Assembly: GCA_949316235.1 (NCBI GenBank)
Contig: OX438748.1
Coordinates: forward strand, 30,746,836 to 30,810,835
Reading direction: 5' to 3'
Origin: Oegoconia quadripuncta
Lineage: Eukaryota > Arthropoda > Insecta > Lepidoptera > Autostichidae
Length of the DNA: 64,000 nt
Below, piece by piece: positions 20,194 through 31,110 of the stretch. A program made the translations under genes and the position numbers. Every line of letters begins with the position of its first letter. The first letter of the stretch is position 1. Under the pieces are notes generated by a model. It was not told the DNA's origin. It was given only the letters and a program-made list of their open reading frames with translations, and searched no databases.

Positions 20194-21002
20194 TTCGATA
20201 TAATACCTTACTGAAGTCCTTTTAAAGAAGAAACCTTTCCGGATCCCCTCAATGTACAAATTTTTTGCCTTGACGATTTAATTATATGTAATAGATTAAA
20301 TTCCCCGCAGCCGGTCTCCCGAACTAGGAAGTTAGTATGCGTCTGTCATCCTCGCTAACAATGTTTTCCATTCTACTCCCATCCCAGCCTCGCAGTCCGA
20401 ATATAAAAGTGAAAAAAAAAGAAACTTTTTATCACCACATCGCAGTTGAAAGAACTCTAAAAATATAATTTGAAAATGTTTCTCCACACTGCTCTTGCAT
20501 TTCAATTTTTAGTTTGTTTTTGTAGTATTTTAAAAAGTTCGAATTTCTCATCTTAGTTGCTTTACAGTTACTTAGCTGTTTTATAAGTTTGAAGTCTGTT
20601 TGTCTGTGGCATTGGAGTGCCAAAAACGGCTAATTCATTTTAGAAGCTGGTTGCTAGATGGTTCTTAGCCAAGTTTGAGGGCAATCGATTAAGTTTCGCA
20701 TCCTCATGAGACATCCGCGTTTCTGTAGTGCGTCGGGCATGTTCGCTGAGGCGAGGGTACCTGACTTTTTTGCTGTTATGAGAGCACGCGTGGCCTCTTT
20801 TTGGGAGAGACTTCGCTGCTCTGATAACAGCATTCTCAAGGCAGTGAGTGAAGGACTGGACGGTATACCACATTGACACCAACATTGAACTGACGAAATT
20901 TTAATTTTAATAGTATTATTTACAATTTTACGCTTTATTTTTGTACCTACTATGGCTTTATTGGCTGCGAATAAATGATTTTATTATTATATTTATTATT
21001 AT
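20194..21002. other. Unassigned stretch with a minus-strand low-quality ORF region
   Basis: Minus-strand frames of 60 to 80 codons overlap at 20640..20885 ('SLPKRGHACSHNSKKVRYP' in one, 'SQKEATRALITAKKSG' in another). Neither has a motif that I recognise, and the two frames are alternatives over the same DNA. They may be decayed transposon coding sequence. Confidence 0.3.
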
Positions 21003-21175
21003 AACTCGATAAACTAGCGATTACGAGGTCGATCGTAAGACTGACCGTAAGGAGAGTTAGAGCCATCGATACAGCCGATAAAGTGGTATGGGAATTGGGA
21101 TTAGCGGTTACATGCGTTAAAACTATAAAGAAAAATAAAGGCCCTTTGTACTGGCGCAAACAAACATTTTTCTAA
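21003..21175 (+). repeat. Dispersed direct repeat R1, copy 1
   Basis: 'GATTACGAGGTCGATCGTAA', 'GACTGACCGTAAGGA', 'CAGCCGATAAAG' and 'CCCTTTGTACTGGCGC' match 23688..23870 in the same order and orientation, with perhaps three quarters identity by eye. Function unknown. Confidence 0.5.
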
Positions 21176-22555
21176 ACGCATATACCCTATCCGTTTCGTC
21201 GTGAGTAAAAATAACCTCTATGTGGGCGCTATTCAGCAGCTATATTCATCGTAACAAGCTAAAACTCATGATAACTCCTAGTGCGGCAAAAATCGAATGA
21301 AGTGGAACCCAATCAGAGCGGAGCACGAAACTGCGCCAAGTTCTAAAAGTAAAAATCTACACGGTTAAGAAGTATTGTTCCGTATCAACCTAATCTTGTA
21401 CCTAAAAACTAAGTAATTTGTGATTACCGATACAGAAGAATCAGACCAATCCAATGTGACATAAAAAGTGAAGCGACAGCGTAATTGTTCAGCCGAAAAT
21501 CTGTCATGAATCGTCAACTCATCCACGGTAGTGATTAGTTCAAGTCCTATGAAACATGATAAAAATTTAATCGTGTCGATTGTGATTGTAGGCTTGCTTT
21601 AGTTAACCTGCCTCTCTTCATTATAAAGTTTTCTATTGTAAAACAAGCATCATGAGACAAGGATAGACAAGTCTTGTATAATCGCACATCAGACGTAAAG
21701 GTAGCATTGGCAGTCGCCGCCCGGCAGCCGCGACCCGGCAACAGAGACCGTGACTAGCAGTAGGGTGGCGCGACTCATTCAATGCAACGAGGGAAAAATG
21801 AAACATGGCGTCGTTTAGTGATGAAGAAATGGTGCACACTACCGTTCAAAGGGATTTCTGCTGACCTACTGCCTGTGACTCTCGTCGCGGTTGATGCAAT
21901 CCGAATGCTCCTTGTCCCATCGCAGTGGGTCGCAGCAGTCGGTCGCGGCTGCCAGACAGCGACTGTCAACGTCCGAATGCTAACTTTACACTCCAACCTT
22001 TGGAAAGCTTATAGAATAGGGACTACATAGAATTGCGTATGTGATTACATGTGATTTTGTGAAATTAGGGATTGTGAATGCCAATAGGTAGAAATACGAA
22101 TGTGAAAAATCCGAATCCCTGAACCTACATTTTCTACTCCGAATACAAGAAAAACGTTCACAACTTGACAACAAAACTGCCAAGCTAACAAATGCTTCCA
22201 ACTCGATTCGTATGCCGGCACGACTACAAAAGTTTAACTTCGCCCGGCCAATTTTCCGCAGATTTCTACGCCCCCAGAAACTTTGGGGACTTTTCTAATA
22301 CCCTCGAGGTCTAAAACTTTACTGTGTCAAGATGTACTGAGTGTACCCAAGATTCTTTCATCGTTAGTGTCTCCACAAATCCTACTTGAAATAAGGTTAA
22401 AGTTACATTGATGTAAATCTATGGCATTACAGAATTTTTTATACCTCTTTCCAACCATAATGCTGTAGCCTGTATAAACATATGCAGGCACGGCGAAAAC
22501 AATGATCATTCAACAAAGCTATGATGACACAGTCTAAAAGAAAAGAAAGTTGACA
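21176..22555. other. Unassigned, with a GC-rich imperfect inverted pair
   Basis: 'GCAGTCGCCGCCCGGCAGCC' near 21710 and 'TCGGTCGCGGCTGCCAGACA' near 21940 are rough inverted relatives, possibly MITE ends. Otherwise there are only overlapping short ORFs without motifs. Confidence 0.3.
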
Positions 22556-22559
22556 AAAA

Positions 22560-23170
22560 GGAAGGACTTATGGAATCACCTCGGTATTTGTTTCAGCAAC
22601 AGCTCATCCACTGCCGACCATAGACCATTTCCTGAGCGACCAGTTGGACTCGGCCTGCATCCAGCGACTATCCGCGATCTTCATTGGACCGTTCTAGGCA
22701 CTTGCTGGTGCGTGGTCTCTACTCGATAACTGTAATGGCCTAGCAGCCGTTCGAAGACGAAGGTTACCAACCCACTGCGACTTCACCTTACTAACTCCCT
22801 GGGTTATGTCAGTGACTTTCGCTCTACGAATTCCTTAATTCCTGATTCGATGTGGTAGATCCCACCTCCAGACTCCTCCCACTGTAACTCCTATAAGCTA
22901 GAATCGACAGTTGTACTCGACACGGAGCCTATTGAAGGTAGATGGTGACCTACGTGACTCTACTGCTATCTTGAGCCCCAGACTAATTTAAGAAAGAAAT
23001 AGGGTATGTAAGTAGGAAAAAGAAGTTTTCCATACCCCCCTTCGGCAAAAATGAAATGCAAAGAGGCACTGAGGCCAACCCTATGGGGAAGAAGAAAGAG
23101 TGAAGTGCGGCCTTCCGTTTTCATATACATCACGGACTGCGCTTAAATGCAGTGAGTGAGGATGCGATAG
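22560..23170 (-). repeat. Repeat F copy
   Basis: The 22800..23165 part ('CCCCAGACTAATTTAAGAA', 'CCAACCCTATGGGGAAGA', 'CGGACTGCGCTTAAATGCAG') is the reverse of the 8830..9100 copy. The upstream limit is uncertain. No reading frame recognised. Confidence 0.5.
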
Positions 23171-23687
23171 CAAAAGGTTACCGCGAGTAAAAGTTCCAGT
23201 AATAAGAGTGCAAAATCGCTTAAAAACTCGGAAATTGCGACAATTCGAGACCAATTCGCCTTAGAAAACATGCATTGTGCGTTCGATGTGCTAGTGAAAA
23301 GCAGAAGAAAAGCATCGCTAAAAAATTAAAAGTATAAGTCTTCTGAACTACTACTATTCCGTGCTCGTGATCTAAAGGTTCAGGTTAAAGATCCAGTAAA
23401 AGGTACTGTGGACGCGGCAGCTAAGCGATATATCTGATCGCTAACCCACGATCCATAGGTTTTTGAAAGTGAGCGTAACGTCTGACCTTTGATTCAAACG
23501 GGGCTGCACCAAAGAAAGCTACAATCACCTCTTAGCCACGGTCTGGAGCTGGTATTCTTCAGGGCCTTGCAGCGCTCCTTCTCGGCTCTCTGGTCGTCCG
23601 TCACTGATGCTACACCTTATAATTGCGTCCTTCGATACTGACTACAAGATAGCCAGAGCTTCTTATTAACGCGGATGGAGCGCAATT

Positions 23688-23870
23688 ATAGCCGAACAAT
23701 CGACAAACGGCGATGACGAGGTCGATCATAAGACTGACCGTAAGGACGGTCAGCGACAGTGATGCAGCCGATAAAGCGGTTGACGTGAATTTGGAATATA
23801 GCGGTTACCTACATTAAAACTATAAATAAAATAAGAAGCGCCCCTTTGTAGTGGCGCGAACAGGTACTTA
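23688..23870 (+). repeat. Dispersed direct repeat R1, copy 2
   Basis: See copy 1 at 21003. 'GATGACGAGGTCGATCATAA' and 'CCCCTTTGTAGTGGCGCGAA' are the clearest shared blocks. Confidence 0.5.
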
Positions 23871-24028
23871 GAGTCACTATGTGACTAAGTCAGTTCCATA
23901 CTACCCCAAAACAATCCCATAGTACTACAATAACGACCCGTTCAGTACAAATTTACATCAACAAAACGATATAACAACCTGGCTTCATCAGATGAAGGTA
24001 TTCTGTCTTCTCCACTGTCAGATGAACT

Positions 24029-24185
24029 TTATCCGGAATAATCCCTAATCCTTAAAATTAAGTTTTAATGATTGTATGAACATCTCCCGTTTGTCTCTAT
24101 TCTGCTCACATTCCATTAAAAGATGCCGATTATCTTCTACAATTGTTTTTAAGTTCCTAAAAGTAAATAAAAAAGAAATCCAGTA
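24029..24185 (-). pseudogene. Possible LINE ORF2 tail after RNase H
   Basis: The minus-strand frame reads 'RNLKTIVEDNRHLLMECEQN' then 'RDKREMFIQSLKLN' and stops. The 'HLLxEC' motif followed by a charged helix is usual just after the RNase H region of Jockey/R1-type LINEs, where it ends a CCHC-like finger. The preceding cysteines are not visible in frame. Confidence 0.4.
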
Positions 24186-24494
24186 AACGTAAGAATATGT
24201 ATCCATTCACTAAGTAAGAGTCTGACATCTGGAGACTGTCCAAGGTCCAATAGTTACTCATTGAATCTATTAACACAAGTCAATTGTTCTGAAAACTCGT
24301 TAGCGTTTCAGAGCGGAGTCTGTTCAATATCTTCAATATATTGTGAGAGCTCTGGAGGGTTACTCCGTAAGAAAGGCCAATGGGCGCAAATGAGCATCGC
24401 GCTCTATTATTTATGTCTCTTTCCAACCCACTTACATCTTGGTAAAGGACAAATATACAGATTCAGTGTTTCACTACGGGATTTTTGTATGCAC

Positions 24495-25677
24495 AATTGG
24501 GTACTGTAAGGCATACCGAGCATCTCGGCTTATATGAAGGTACCGCCACTGTTATGCGTATGGACTGGGTCGTTAGAACTATCAAAATGGCACCACTTCA
24601 TTGGTGCTAAAACGAAAGTTTGGAACCAATGGGAATTCAGTCAGACACCGACTTCAATCGCGAACTGTTGTATCAAATGAAAAGTAATTTTATCGATAAC
24701 GATCGATAAAATTACTTTACACCAGATTGATTTTTTTTAAGCACGACGGGTTCGTACTTGACCTCAATCACACCTGATGTTAAGTGACGATGAAGCCGAA
24801 GGAGGAAGCGTACTGACCCGGAAATCTCAACACATTTGGGGGACTGGCTATCTTATCTCTGACAACCGGAACACAACAATGCTACATCGTTATTTGAAAA
24901 TCCCTCGTGGCAGTGAATCCTGAGGGAGTCGTACATTGTGTAGTTCACGGCATTTGAAATTAAGAAGGGGTTCTTCTTCATTTGGGGGACTGGCTTTCTT
25001 ATCTAAATCCAACGCATATTCTTTTTCAGATACTTTGATAAATTAAGCAGTTTATACAGTGGAGTCAATACTTTAAACGTTGTTCGTATTACAATACAGT
25101 CGCCCTTCTGTCCTAGGGAAAGGACTACCAATAGTAGTCTACCAACTACACGTGGGCATCGATTCATTTCAACCTTTTTAGAACAACAGCTTTACTAATT
25201 AGCACAGGATCCGTCCACTCCTGAAGAAGGAGAAGAACTCCTGAAGAACGAAGCAGGGGCGTATACATACAAGATAGAATAATTTTAATAGCATTGTTGT
25301 GTAATGGTTGTCAGAGATAAGATAGCCAGTCTCCCAAATAAGGTGGGGTTTCCGGGTCAATACGCTTTCACCTTCGGCCTCATCGTCACTTAACATCAGG
25401 TGTGATTGAGGTCAAGTACGAACCCGTCGTGCTAAAAAAAAACAATCTGGTGTAAAGTAATTTTATCGATCATTATCGATAAAATTACTTTTCATTTGAT
25501 ACAACAGTTCGCGATTGAAGTCGGTGTCTGACTGAATTCCCATTGGTTCCAAACTTTCGTTTTAGCACCAATGAAGTGGTGCCATTTTGATAGTTCTAAC
25601 GACCCAGTCCATACGCAAAACAGTGGCGGTACCTTCATATAAGCCGAGATGCTCGGTATGCCTTACAGTACCCAATT
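24495..25677. repeat. Large fold-back: 389 bp inverted arms around a ~406 bp spacer
   Basis: The left arm 24495..24883 ('GGGTACTGTAAGGCATACCG' ...) reappears inverted as 25290..25677. The outer ~230 bp of the arms differ at only about two positions by eye. The inner ~150 bp of each arm is a SINE-B 3' half (24731..24883 minus, 25290..25437 plus) and differs at roughly ten positions. Each arm carries a 17 bp perfect hairpin (24681..24718 and 25454..25491, 'AAAGTAATTTTATCGAT'). The spacer holds another small SINE-B piece near 24980. It could be a fold-back transposon or a local inverted duplication. Confidence 0.85.
24681..24718. repeat. 17 bp perfect hairpin in the fold-back arm
   Basis: 'AAAGTAATTTTATCGAT', loop AACG, then its exact reverse complement. 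The right arm has the same hairpin at 25454..25491 with loop CATT. Confidence 0.9.
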
Positions 25678-26454
25678 AAGTACTGGAGTCCTGAAATACA
25701 GACTTTTATAGTCTAGCTCAGGCTCCAGTCCACCACATCTAATAATTTTGTGATCTTTTCTTTTTCTTTTTGGATTTCTTGTTTGTTCAACAGATGTGGT
25801 GTGAAAATATTTTTTTTTTTTTTTTAATTCGATTTTAATAAAAGGCAAGCGCATATGAAACTGCAATTGAAGAGACGCAACAAGATGTACTTATTTGTAC
25901 AAACTGAGTAAAATTCAGGAAACATTGTGAGGCTTGCCTTATTTTTAAACCCTGGACACGCCACTGACGCATAAGTCTATGGTGCAACATTTGATGACAC
26001 AATCAAGAGAGTTTGACGATACACTCAGCAGGTAGAGAACGTAACCGCATAGAATTCAGTGGTTTATGCTATATTTGCGGTAACTAACCTATTTCGCCAA
26101 TCGATACAATTCTTTATAAAATTGTGGCATACGGTCACCTACTTATGGCTTCATCACAATTGATCTTCGCAATATACCTACATAGTACACAGGCGTAAGT
26201 ATCGCTGTAACAATATTTATTATCTGTGTAAAGGAAAATGACTTATATTATTATCCTCCACTTCTTTATTCACGTCGAAAAGGAACAATGACATGACGAG
26301 ATTTTTTGAACAGAGATAATTAAAGGAACGAAGAGTAATGAGGCTACTTTTAACCTCTGAAAATACGGAAAAAATGTTACTCGAGAGCGAAGCCGGGGGT
26401 AAAATCTAGTGGGAAACAATGTTAATAAATAAATATTTCGGATACATTCCTACA

Positions 26455-26640
26455 GGCCCGTTATCCCAAATGGGGGGTCAGAGATATCCCAAATATAAGT
26501 CAAGGTGATCCAAAAGTTAAAAGTATTAAACTTTTAAGATTTGGATCACCTAGACTCATATTTGGGATATCTCTGACCCTCCATTTGGGATAAAGGTCCT
26601 GTTGAAACAACATCAATGGTTCACCATTGCAAGGTCGCCT
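26455..26640 (+). repeat. Repeat G copy rearranged into a 63 bp-arm hairpin
   Basis: 26462..26524 and 26530..26592 are inverted copies with a 5 bp loop (ATTAA). Arms begin 'TATCCCAAATGGGGGGTCAG' and end '...GGATAAAG'. Other repeat-G copies have only one arm's worth of this sequence. After the hairpin the family continues with 'TTGAAACAACATCAATGGTT'. Confidence 0.8.
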
Positions 26641-26904
26641 GTCCTTCAGTGTTTTTCAGGATACACTTCGGTGAGTGTACGTTGGAATTACATAATGTTA
26701 TTCGACAATCGCCATTTCATCGTCGGACTACATAGGCATGGGGAGGGATAGAACCAGTATGTAGTTAACATACCGAACATGCGCACTAAGCGGTTCGACT
26801 TTTCATTCATAATACGAACAGCCAAGGCATAGAACTTCCTTCTTTCTTGAATCCTACAACCTTGGGATCTTCAAGAGTAGGGTGAAAAGGCATCTACTAA
26901 GTAT
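26640..26904 (+). pseudogene. LINE-W ORF2 C-terminal fragment, heavily mutated
   Basis: 'KVACPSVFFRIHFGECTLEL' is readable and matches 'KVACLSAFYRMHFGECALKL' of the 2145 copy. Downstream, 'CCTTGGGATCTTCAAGAGTA' matches the 3' coding end, but several stops and shifts intervene. No catalytic domain. Confidence 0.65.
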
Positions 26905-27112
26905 AAATAAATATTTCGGGTACTTACACCAATCATCTAGTCCCAAACTAAGCAAACCTAGTACTATGGATACTAGATAACGAATAATCATACATAAATA
27001 TTTATATTATAAACATCCATGACTCTGGAATAAATGATCGTATTCATCACACAAACATTTCACTGATAACTTTACTATCCACTACACCAATCGGTAGTCA
27101 CTATCTTTTGGT
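26905..27112 (-). mobile_element. SINE-A2
   Basis: In reverse: head 'CTACCGATTGGTGTAGTGGA', a damaged B-box region (much of it missing near 27060), body 'CATGGATGTTTATAATATAA', 'TATCTAGTATCCATAGTAC' and 'AGTTTGGGACTAGATGATTG'. Confidence 0.7.
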
Positions 27113-27194
27113 CTAGGTCAACTCAGACAATCAGTTTGTTCAATCAATGTTGTCGGGGGTTTTCATTGTTATTGTTATTACATTGTTATTTTTA

Positions 27195-27542
27195 TATAAA
27201 AAAAAATATTTTTTACCGTAAGGAAAAACATAGGGCATATTAGGTAACTGAAATAGAAGGTATATTGGCATAGTTAGTAATTTTTTTTTCAAAACTATCA
27301 ACGAATTAAGCGTTAATTGTGTCATTTGACGGTCGTATTTGTAGTCCATTCCACATAATTACATTATTAAATCAAATAAAGAAAATTTGGAGAAAATATG
27401 AGTTCCAAATAAATTTCACTTGGTAGAAACCCTACGAATCCGTTTTTTTTTTAAATAAAGAAAAAATTAAACTACCTATGCCACTTCTATTTCACTTACC
27501 TAATATGCCCCATTTTTCCTTACCGTAAAAAAACTCACCGGT
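27195..27542. mobile_element. MITE-T, complete copy
   Basis: TIRs 'TTTTTTACCGTAAGGAAAAA' (left) and 'TTTTTCCTTACCGTAAAAAA' (right). The arms extend about 55 bp inward through 'GGCATATTAGGTAACTG' and its mirror. Same interior as 19826..20193. Non-coding. Confidence 0.75.
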
Positions 27543-28013
27543 ATATAATTTGGACCTACAAAATCACGTGTCCAACAGAATGGTATTATTAATTAGGACT
27601 TTGTATGAACGAAGATGAATTTGTGACGAAGTGTCCTGTCATGTGTTGCTAAGGGTATCTTCAAACGAAACAGTTTATTCGCTTCATTTTATAAAACGCA
27701 ATCAAGCATTCAGACTAATATTAAAATGCGATAATGTCTTTCTCCAAACCGCTGAATCAATCGTATAGAAATTGTCAGGCAAGTAGCCTGGACCCTCGAA
27801 ATGAACATAGGTTCATCAAAGACAAGTTTATACTTTCACGACGAAACTTCTTAACAACCCATATTGAAAATTGGTACAGAGATAACCTGAAACTTGTAGA
27901 CTAATTTAAGATAAGATTAGTTGAGATGAGATAGAGTACGCGATATAGTAATTTCAACCGGGCGAAGTGCGGGCAGAAAAGTATATTGTATAAATAAATA
28001 TGTATTGTATATC

Positions 28014-28135
28014 CGTGCCATTTATAAATTAGGACTTAGAGTGTCTCTTAGATATAAGTTTAAGGAAATTAATATCTTAACAATGGCTTCTCAATACATT
28101 TATGATAATCCACTGGTAATAGTCCGAGCTATGTC
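28014..28135 (+). pseudogene. LINE-J ORF2 internal fragment
   Basis: 'RAIYKLGLRVSLRYKFKEIN' and 'ILTMASQYIYDN' match 'RAIYKLGSRVSLRNKFQEIN' and 'ILTLASQYIYEN' of the 50324..52111 frame. About 38 codons remain, with no 3' UTR attached, so this is a broken piece rather than a simple 5' truncation. Confidence 0.8.
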
Positions 28136-28574
28136 GCATGGATTTATCAAATTTTCCAAATTTTCCAAAGCCAAATTTTATATAAGTGAATTTCCAAAAG
28201 TCGTAGAACAAAAGATTGTGTGAAATCAGCCTAAATCTATATAAGAAGGTATATACATATACGGAGTATTTTTTGCTTCCCTTGGTGTATGCGAGCCCCT
28301 AATGAGGGTAGTAGTACAAAAAAATTACTCGTTTTATCCCTAATGGTCTTCATTAAGATTTAGGTTGGTCATTTTTCGGCCTGTAGGGATAGATGTTTCA
28401 CAAAGGTGTAAGAGAGACGGGTAAGGTGTAATAGAGATGGGTAAGCGTATATATATATAAGTCCCTGTTGACATTTGGATAGGATTTGTATTTACTGACC
28501 ATATTAAGGTTTTTCTCATTTACGGAAGTACTTAAAATTATATTACTTAGTCACATGGTTCATATTTTTCAGGG
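28136..28574. other. Unassigned stretch
   Basis: No gene or recurrent repeat recognised. Confidence 0.35.
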
Positions 28575-28735
28575 TTCCAGGGTTTCAGGGTCAACAAGGA
28601 ACTTTTATAATTTTGCCATGTGCAGCTATCTGTCTGTCTGTCCGAGGCTTAGCTCAGAGGCTTTTAGTACTAGACAGCTGTATTTTGGCATGGGTATATA
28701 TTAATTACGCCGACAAAGTGGGATAATAAAATCTT
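28575..28735 (+). repeat. Common lepidopteran interspersed repeat
   Basis: 'CAGGGTTCCAGGGTTTCAGG', 'GGAACTTTTATAATTTTGCC' and 'TATCTGTCTGTCTGTCCGAG' resemble the widespread 'AGGGTTCCGTACCTCAAAAG ... CTGTCTGTCTGTC' repeat. Recognition is from memory. Confidence 0.5.
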
Positions 28736-29099
28736 TAAAAAAAATAATAATATAGGTACCTACTCCTAATGTGGTGATGAATTTTCGTTTATTTTGTACC
28801 ACATGGTGTAGGGTATCGTTAAATTCAACTCAAATACGTTTATTTTCCCTCCACAGTTCATACGTTACAGTATTATACATACAATTATAAATAAAAATTG
28901 TGGGCGACTGATGCCTAAACTAGGCAGTAGCCTGTATTTCAGGTCATCAGGTCCTCCCCCATTACAACTTTGCAGTAGTAGGTACTTATCTATAAATGTA
29001 TGTACATGGTACTCATTGGTAAACGAGAAGACGTTAGTGGCGTTAGTAATATATATGTATTAAATGCGCGTTTATATGCAATATGTAAACTGTTAAGTT

Positions 29100-29195
29100 T
29101 GTGAGTGTGTATGGGTTTACTATTGAGTGGGCATGTATAGGTGGGTATGTGCGTGTGTGAGTGGGTATATGCGTGTGTGGGTGGGTAAATAGGTA
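29100..29195. repeat. GT/GGGT-rich low-complexity tract
   Basis: Imperfect 'GTGTGTGGGTGGGTA' and 'GTGGGTATATGCGTGTGT' units. Slippage-prone. Confidence 0.7.
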
Positions 29196-29246
29196 GTTGA
29201 AATTAATAAAGGGTTATCTTAAACAGTATTCCTTAAACAGTATCTT

Positions 29247-29552
29247 ATTCCACCGTCACCCTTCCATCTTCGGACCACTAGGCGTGGGGAGGGATTCCAC
29301 CCGTATATAGTTAATATACCGAACATTCGCACTAAGAAGTTCGATTCTTCATTCATCATCCGAACAGCCAAGGCATGGAACTCCCTTCCGGCGTCAGTCT
29401 TTCCTGAATCCTACAACCTTGGGATCTTCAAGAGCAGAGTGAATAGGCATTTACTGAGATCGCGTGCTTCATCTCCGACCACATCGTCACTTTCCATCAG
29501 GTGAGATAGTGGTCAAACGCGTATCCAGTCAATCATAAAAAAAAAAAAAAAA
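29247..29552 (+). pseudogene. LINE-W ORF2 C-terminus with poly(A) tail
   Basis: The + frame reads 'FHPYIVNIPNIRTKKFDSSF', 'IIRTAKAWNSLPASVFPESY' and 'NLGIFKSRVNRHLLRSR', then a stop after 'SLSIR', a short UTR ('GTCAAACGCGTATCCAGTCA') and about 18 A at 29537..29554. This is the least damaged LINE-W tail in the window. The poly(A) marks a genuine retrotransposed 3' end. A frameshift or stop upstream at about 29280 ends readable similarity. Confidence 0.75.
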
Positions 29553-29847
29553 AACAGTTTTTCCATTTAGAGCTCCATTTAAGAAATATTAGAGTCGAGT
29601 TGGTTGGTTTTTACATAATTAAATTTACGGTAGTAGTATAATAATTAAGTTGAAAGGAAAGAAAACTATTAGAGGTAAATATGTTTTACAATTCAACATA
29701 TAATAGTAGAGAAACTTATAAAATGTACTTTCCGTTGGAAATTATTTGTCAAACAACAAAAAGTCCGCATATTGTGACGGGCAGAATGAAACCCTACACT
29801 GCACGCACTTGGCCGGGTTTTACCTTTTGATATATACATGCATTACG

Positions 29848-30370
29848 TCCCGACCTTTATTCCAAATGGGGTGGTCAGAGGAGTGTAAATCATAGTTGTG
29901 AAGTTCTTTACTACGATGTACGTTACTGCGAAAGTTTATCATTGCGAAGTACGTTGTCGCGAAAGTTCTTTAATGCGATATACGTTACTGCGAAAGTTTA
30001 TCATTGCGAAATACGTTGTCGCGAAAGTTCTTACTGCGATATACGTTCCTGCGCAAGTTCACCATTGTGACGTACGTTGTCGCGAAAGTTCTTTACTGCG
30101 ATATACGTTACTGCGAAAGTTCACCATTGCGACGTACGTTGTCGCGAAAGTTCTTTACTGCGATATACGTTACTGCGAAAGCTCACCATTGTTTGGGTAT
30201 TCCAAACATTAAGAGTTTAGATTGAAACAACATTCACGGTTCACCTTAAGAAATATACAGAAACGCACACGAGACAGGTGAGCCGATCGCCGTTGAAACG
30301 TGTAAATCTATGGATGTTTTTTGGTGGAAAGATCCTTAGTAGCCTTTTACGACGCCTCTTGAGATAAGTA
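29848..30370 (+). repeat. Repeat G copy carrying an internal tandem array
   Basis: It starts 'CGACCTTTATTCCAAATGGG' and 'GGTCAGAGG', is interrupted from 29900 to 30191 by the 31-bp array, and resumes 'TTTGGGTATTCCAAACATTA', 'CAACATTCACGGTTCACC', 'CCTTTTACGACGCCTC'. Confidence 0.7.
29900..30191 (+). repeat. 31 bp tandem array organised as 62 bp dimers
   Basis: Two 31 bp monomer types alternate: 'GAAAGTTCTTTACTGCGATA' + 'TACGTTACTGC', and 'GAAAGTTCACCATTGCGACG' + 'TACGTTGTCGC'. About nine and a half monomers fit in 292 bp. The later dimers are the more uniform. The 62 bp period is not a multiple of three, so the 104-codon ORF across it is an artefact. Confidence 0.9.
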
Positions 30371-31110
30371 ACCCCAAAAATCAGTTAACAATCACTTTAC
30401 TCATCAATTAACCCAAATTAACTGACGATTACGGAAAAATTAAACGGGTTCAGTTGATTTTAACAGGGCCCTGATTAATCTGTAACGTGTTAACGACATT
30501 CATAACTCAGTTTGTTAAAGGCAACGTTTAAATCATAATTAAAAACCAATTAGGCTGTATAAGCAAATAAGCGTTTCTGTTCGCGAAATATTTACTTGTA
30601 CCTCTTTGGGTAATCGACCGTGGAAAGGGCGTTCTTTGCATATTTCAAACGAGTGCTGTTAGGAACTGAAGTTTATGGAAAGAATTTTGTGAGGCGTGTG
30701 ACGGGATACGTCATATAGACATTGGTCAGTAAGGTTTTGACAGTATATCGGATACTTATTGTTCTTATGGTACTTGGTTCAGCTGGAGCAGAGATCTTTC
30801 GACCACCGTGTGCGCTGTATAAAAAGTGACTGTACTTTAGTGCTTTTCTCTATAGGAGACCTTCTGCATTCTTTCTGTGCTTTCTGCGAGTGTGTGTATA
30901 GCTGTCATTTCAACCTATAGCAATAAGGGTTGGGAGCCGAATTCACCAGATGCGTAGTTGATCACTATCTTTGCATACTTCTGTCTAAACCTATTTCTAT
31001 ACACTCGATAAATATGTTTTTTCTCTCGCATGATTTCAGGTGTAGTTGCAAAAGCCCTTCAATTTACACATACACAGTGTCTTCATGAGATTTTGACATT
31101 TTTTTATTTT
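30371..31110. other. Unassigned intergenic DNA
   Basis: No gene or recurring repeat seen. Confidence 0.4.

Noticed and set aside
20640..20885. Host exon on the minus strand
   Set aside because: Two overlapping frames of similar length compete, neither has a known motif, and no convincing splice pattern was seen.
29900..30191. CRISPR-like array of repeats
   Set aside because: Monomers are contiguous without unique spacers, and the genome is eukaryotic.
29898..30212. 104-codon ORF with repetitive protein ('VAKV', 'RCRESS')
   Set aside because: It is the translation of the 31/62 bp tandem array; the period is not a multiple of three, so successive units are read in different frames.
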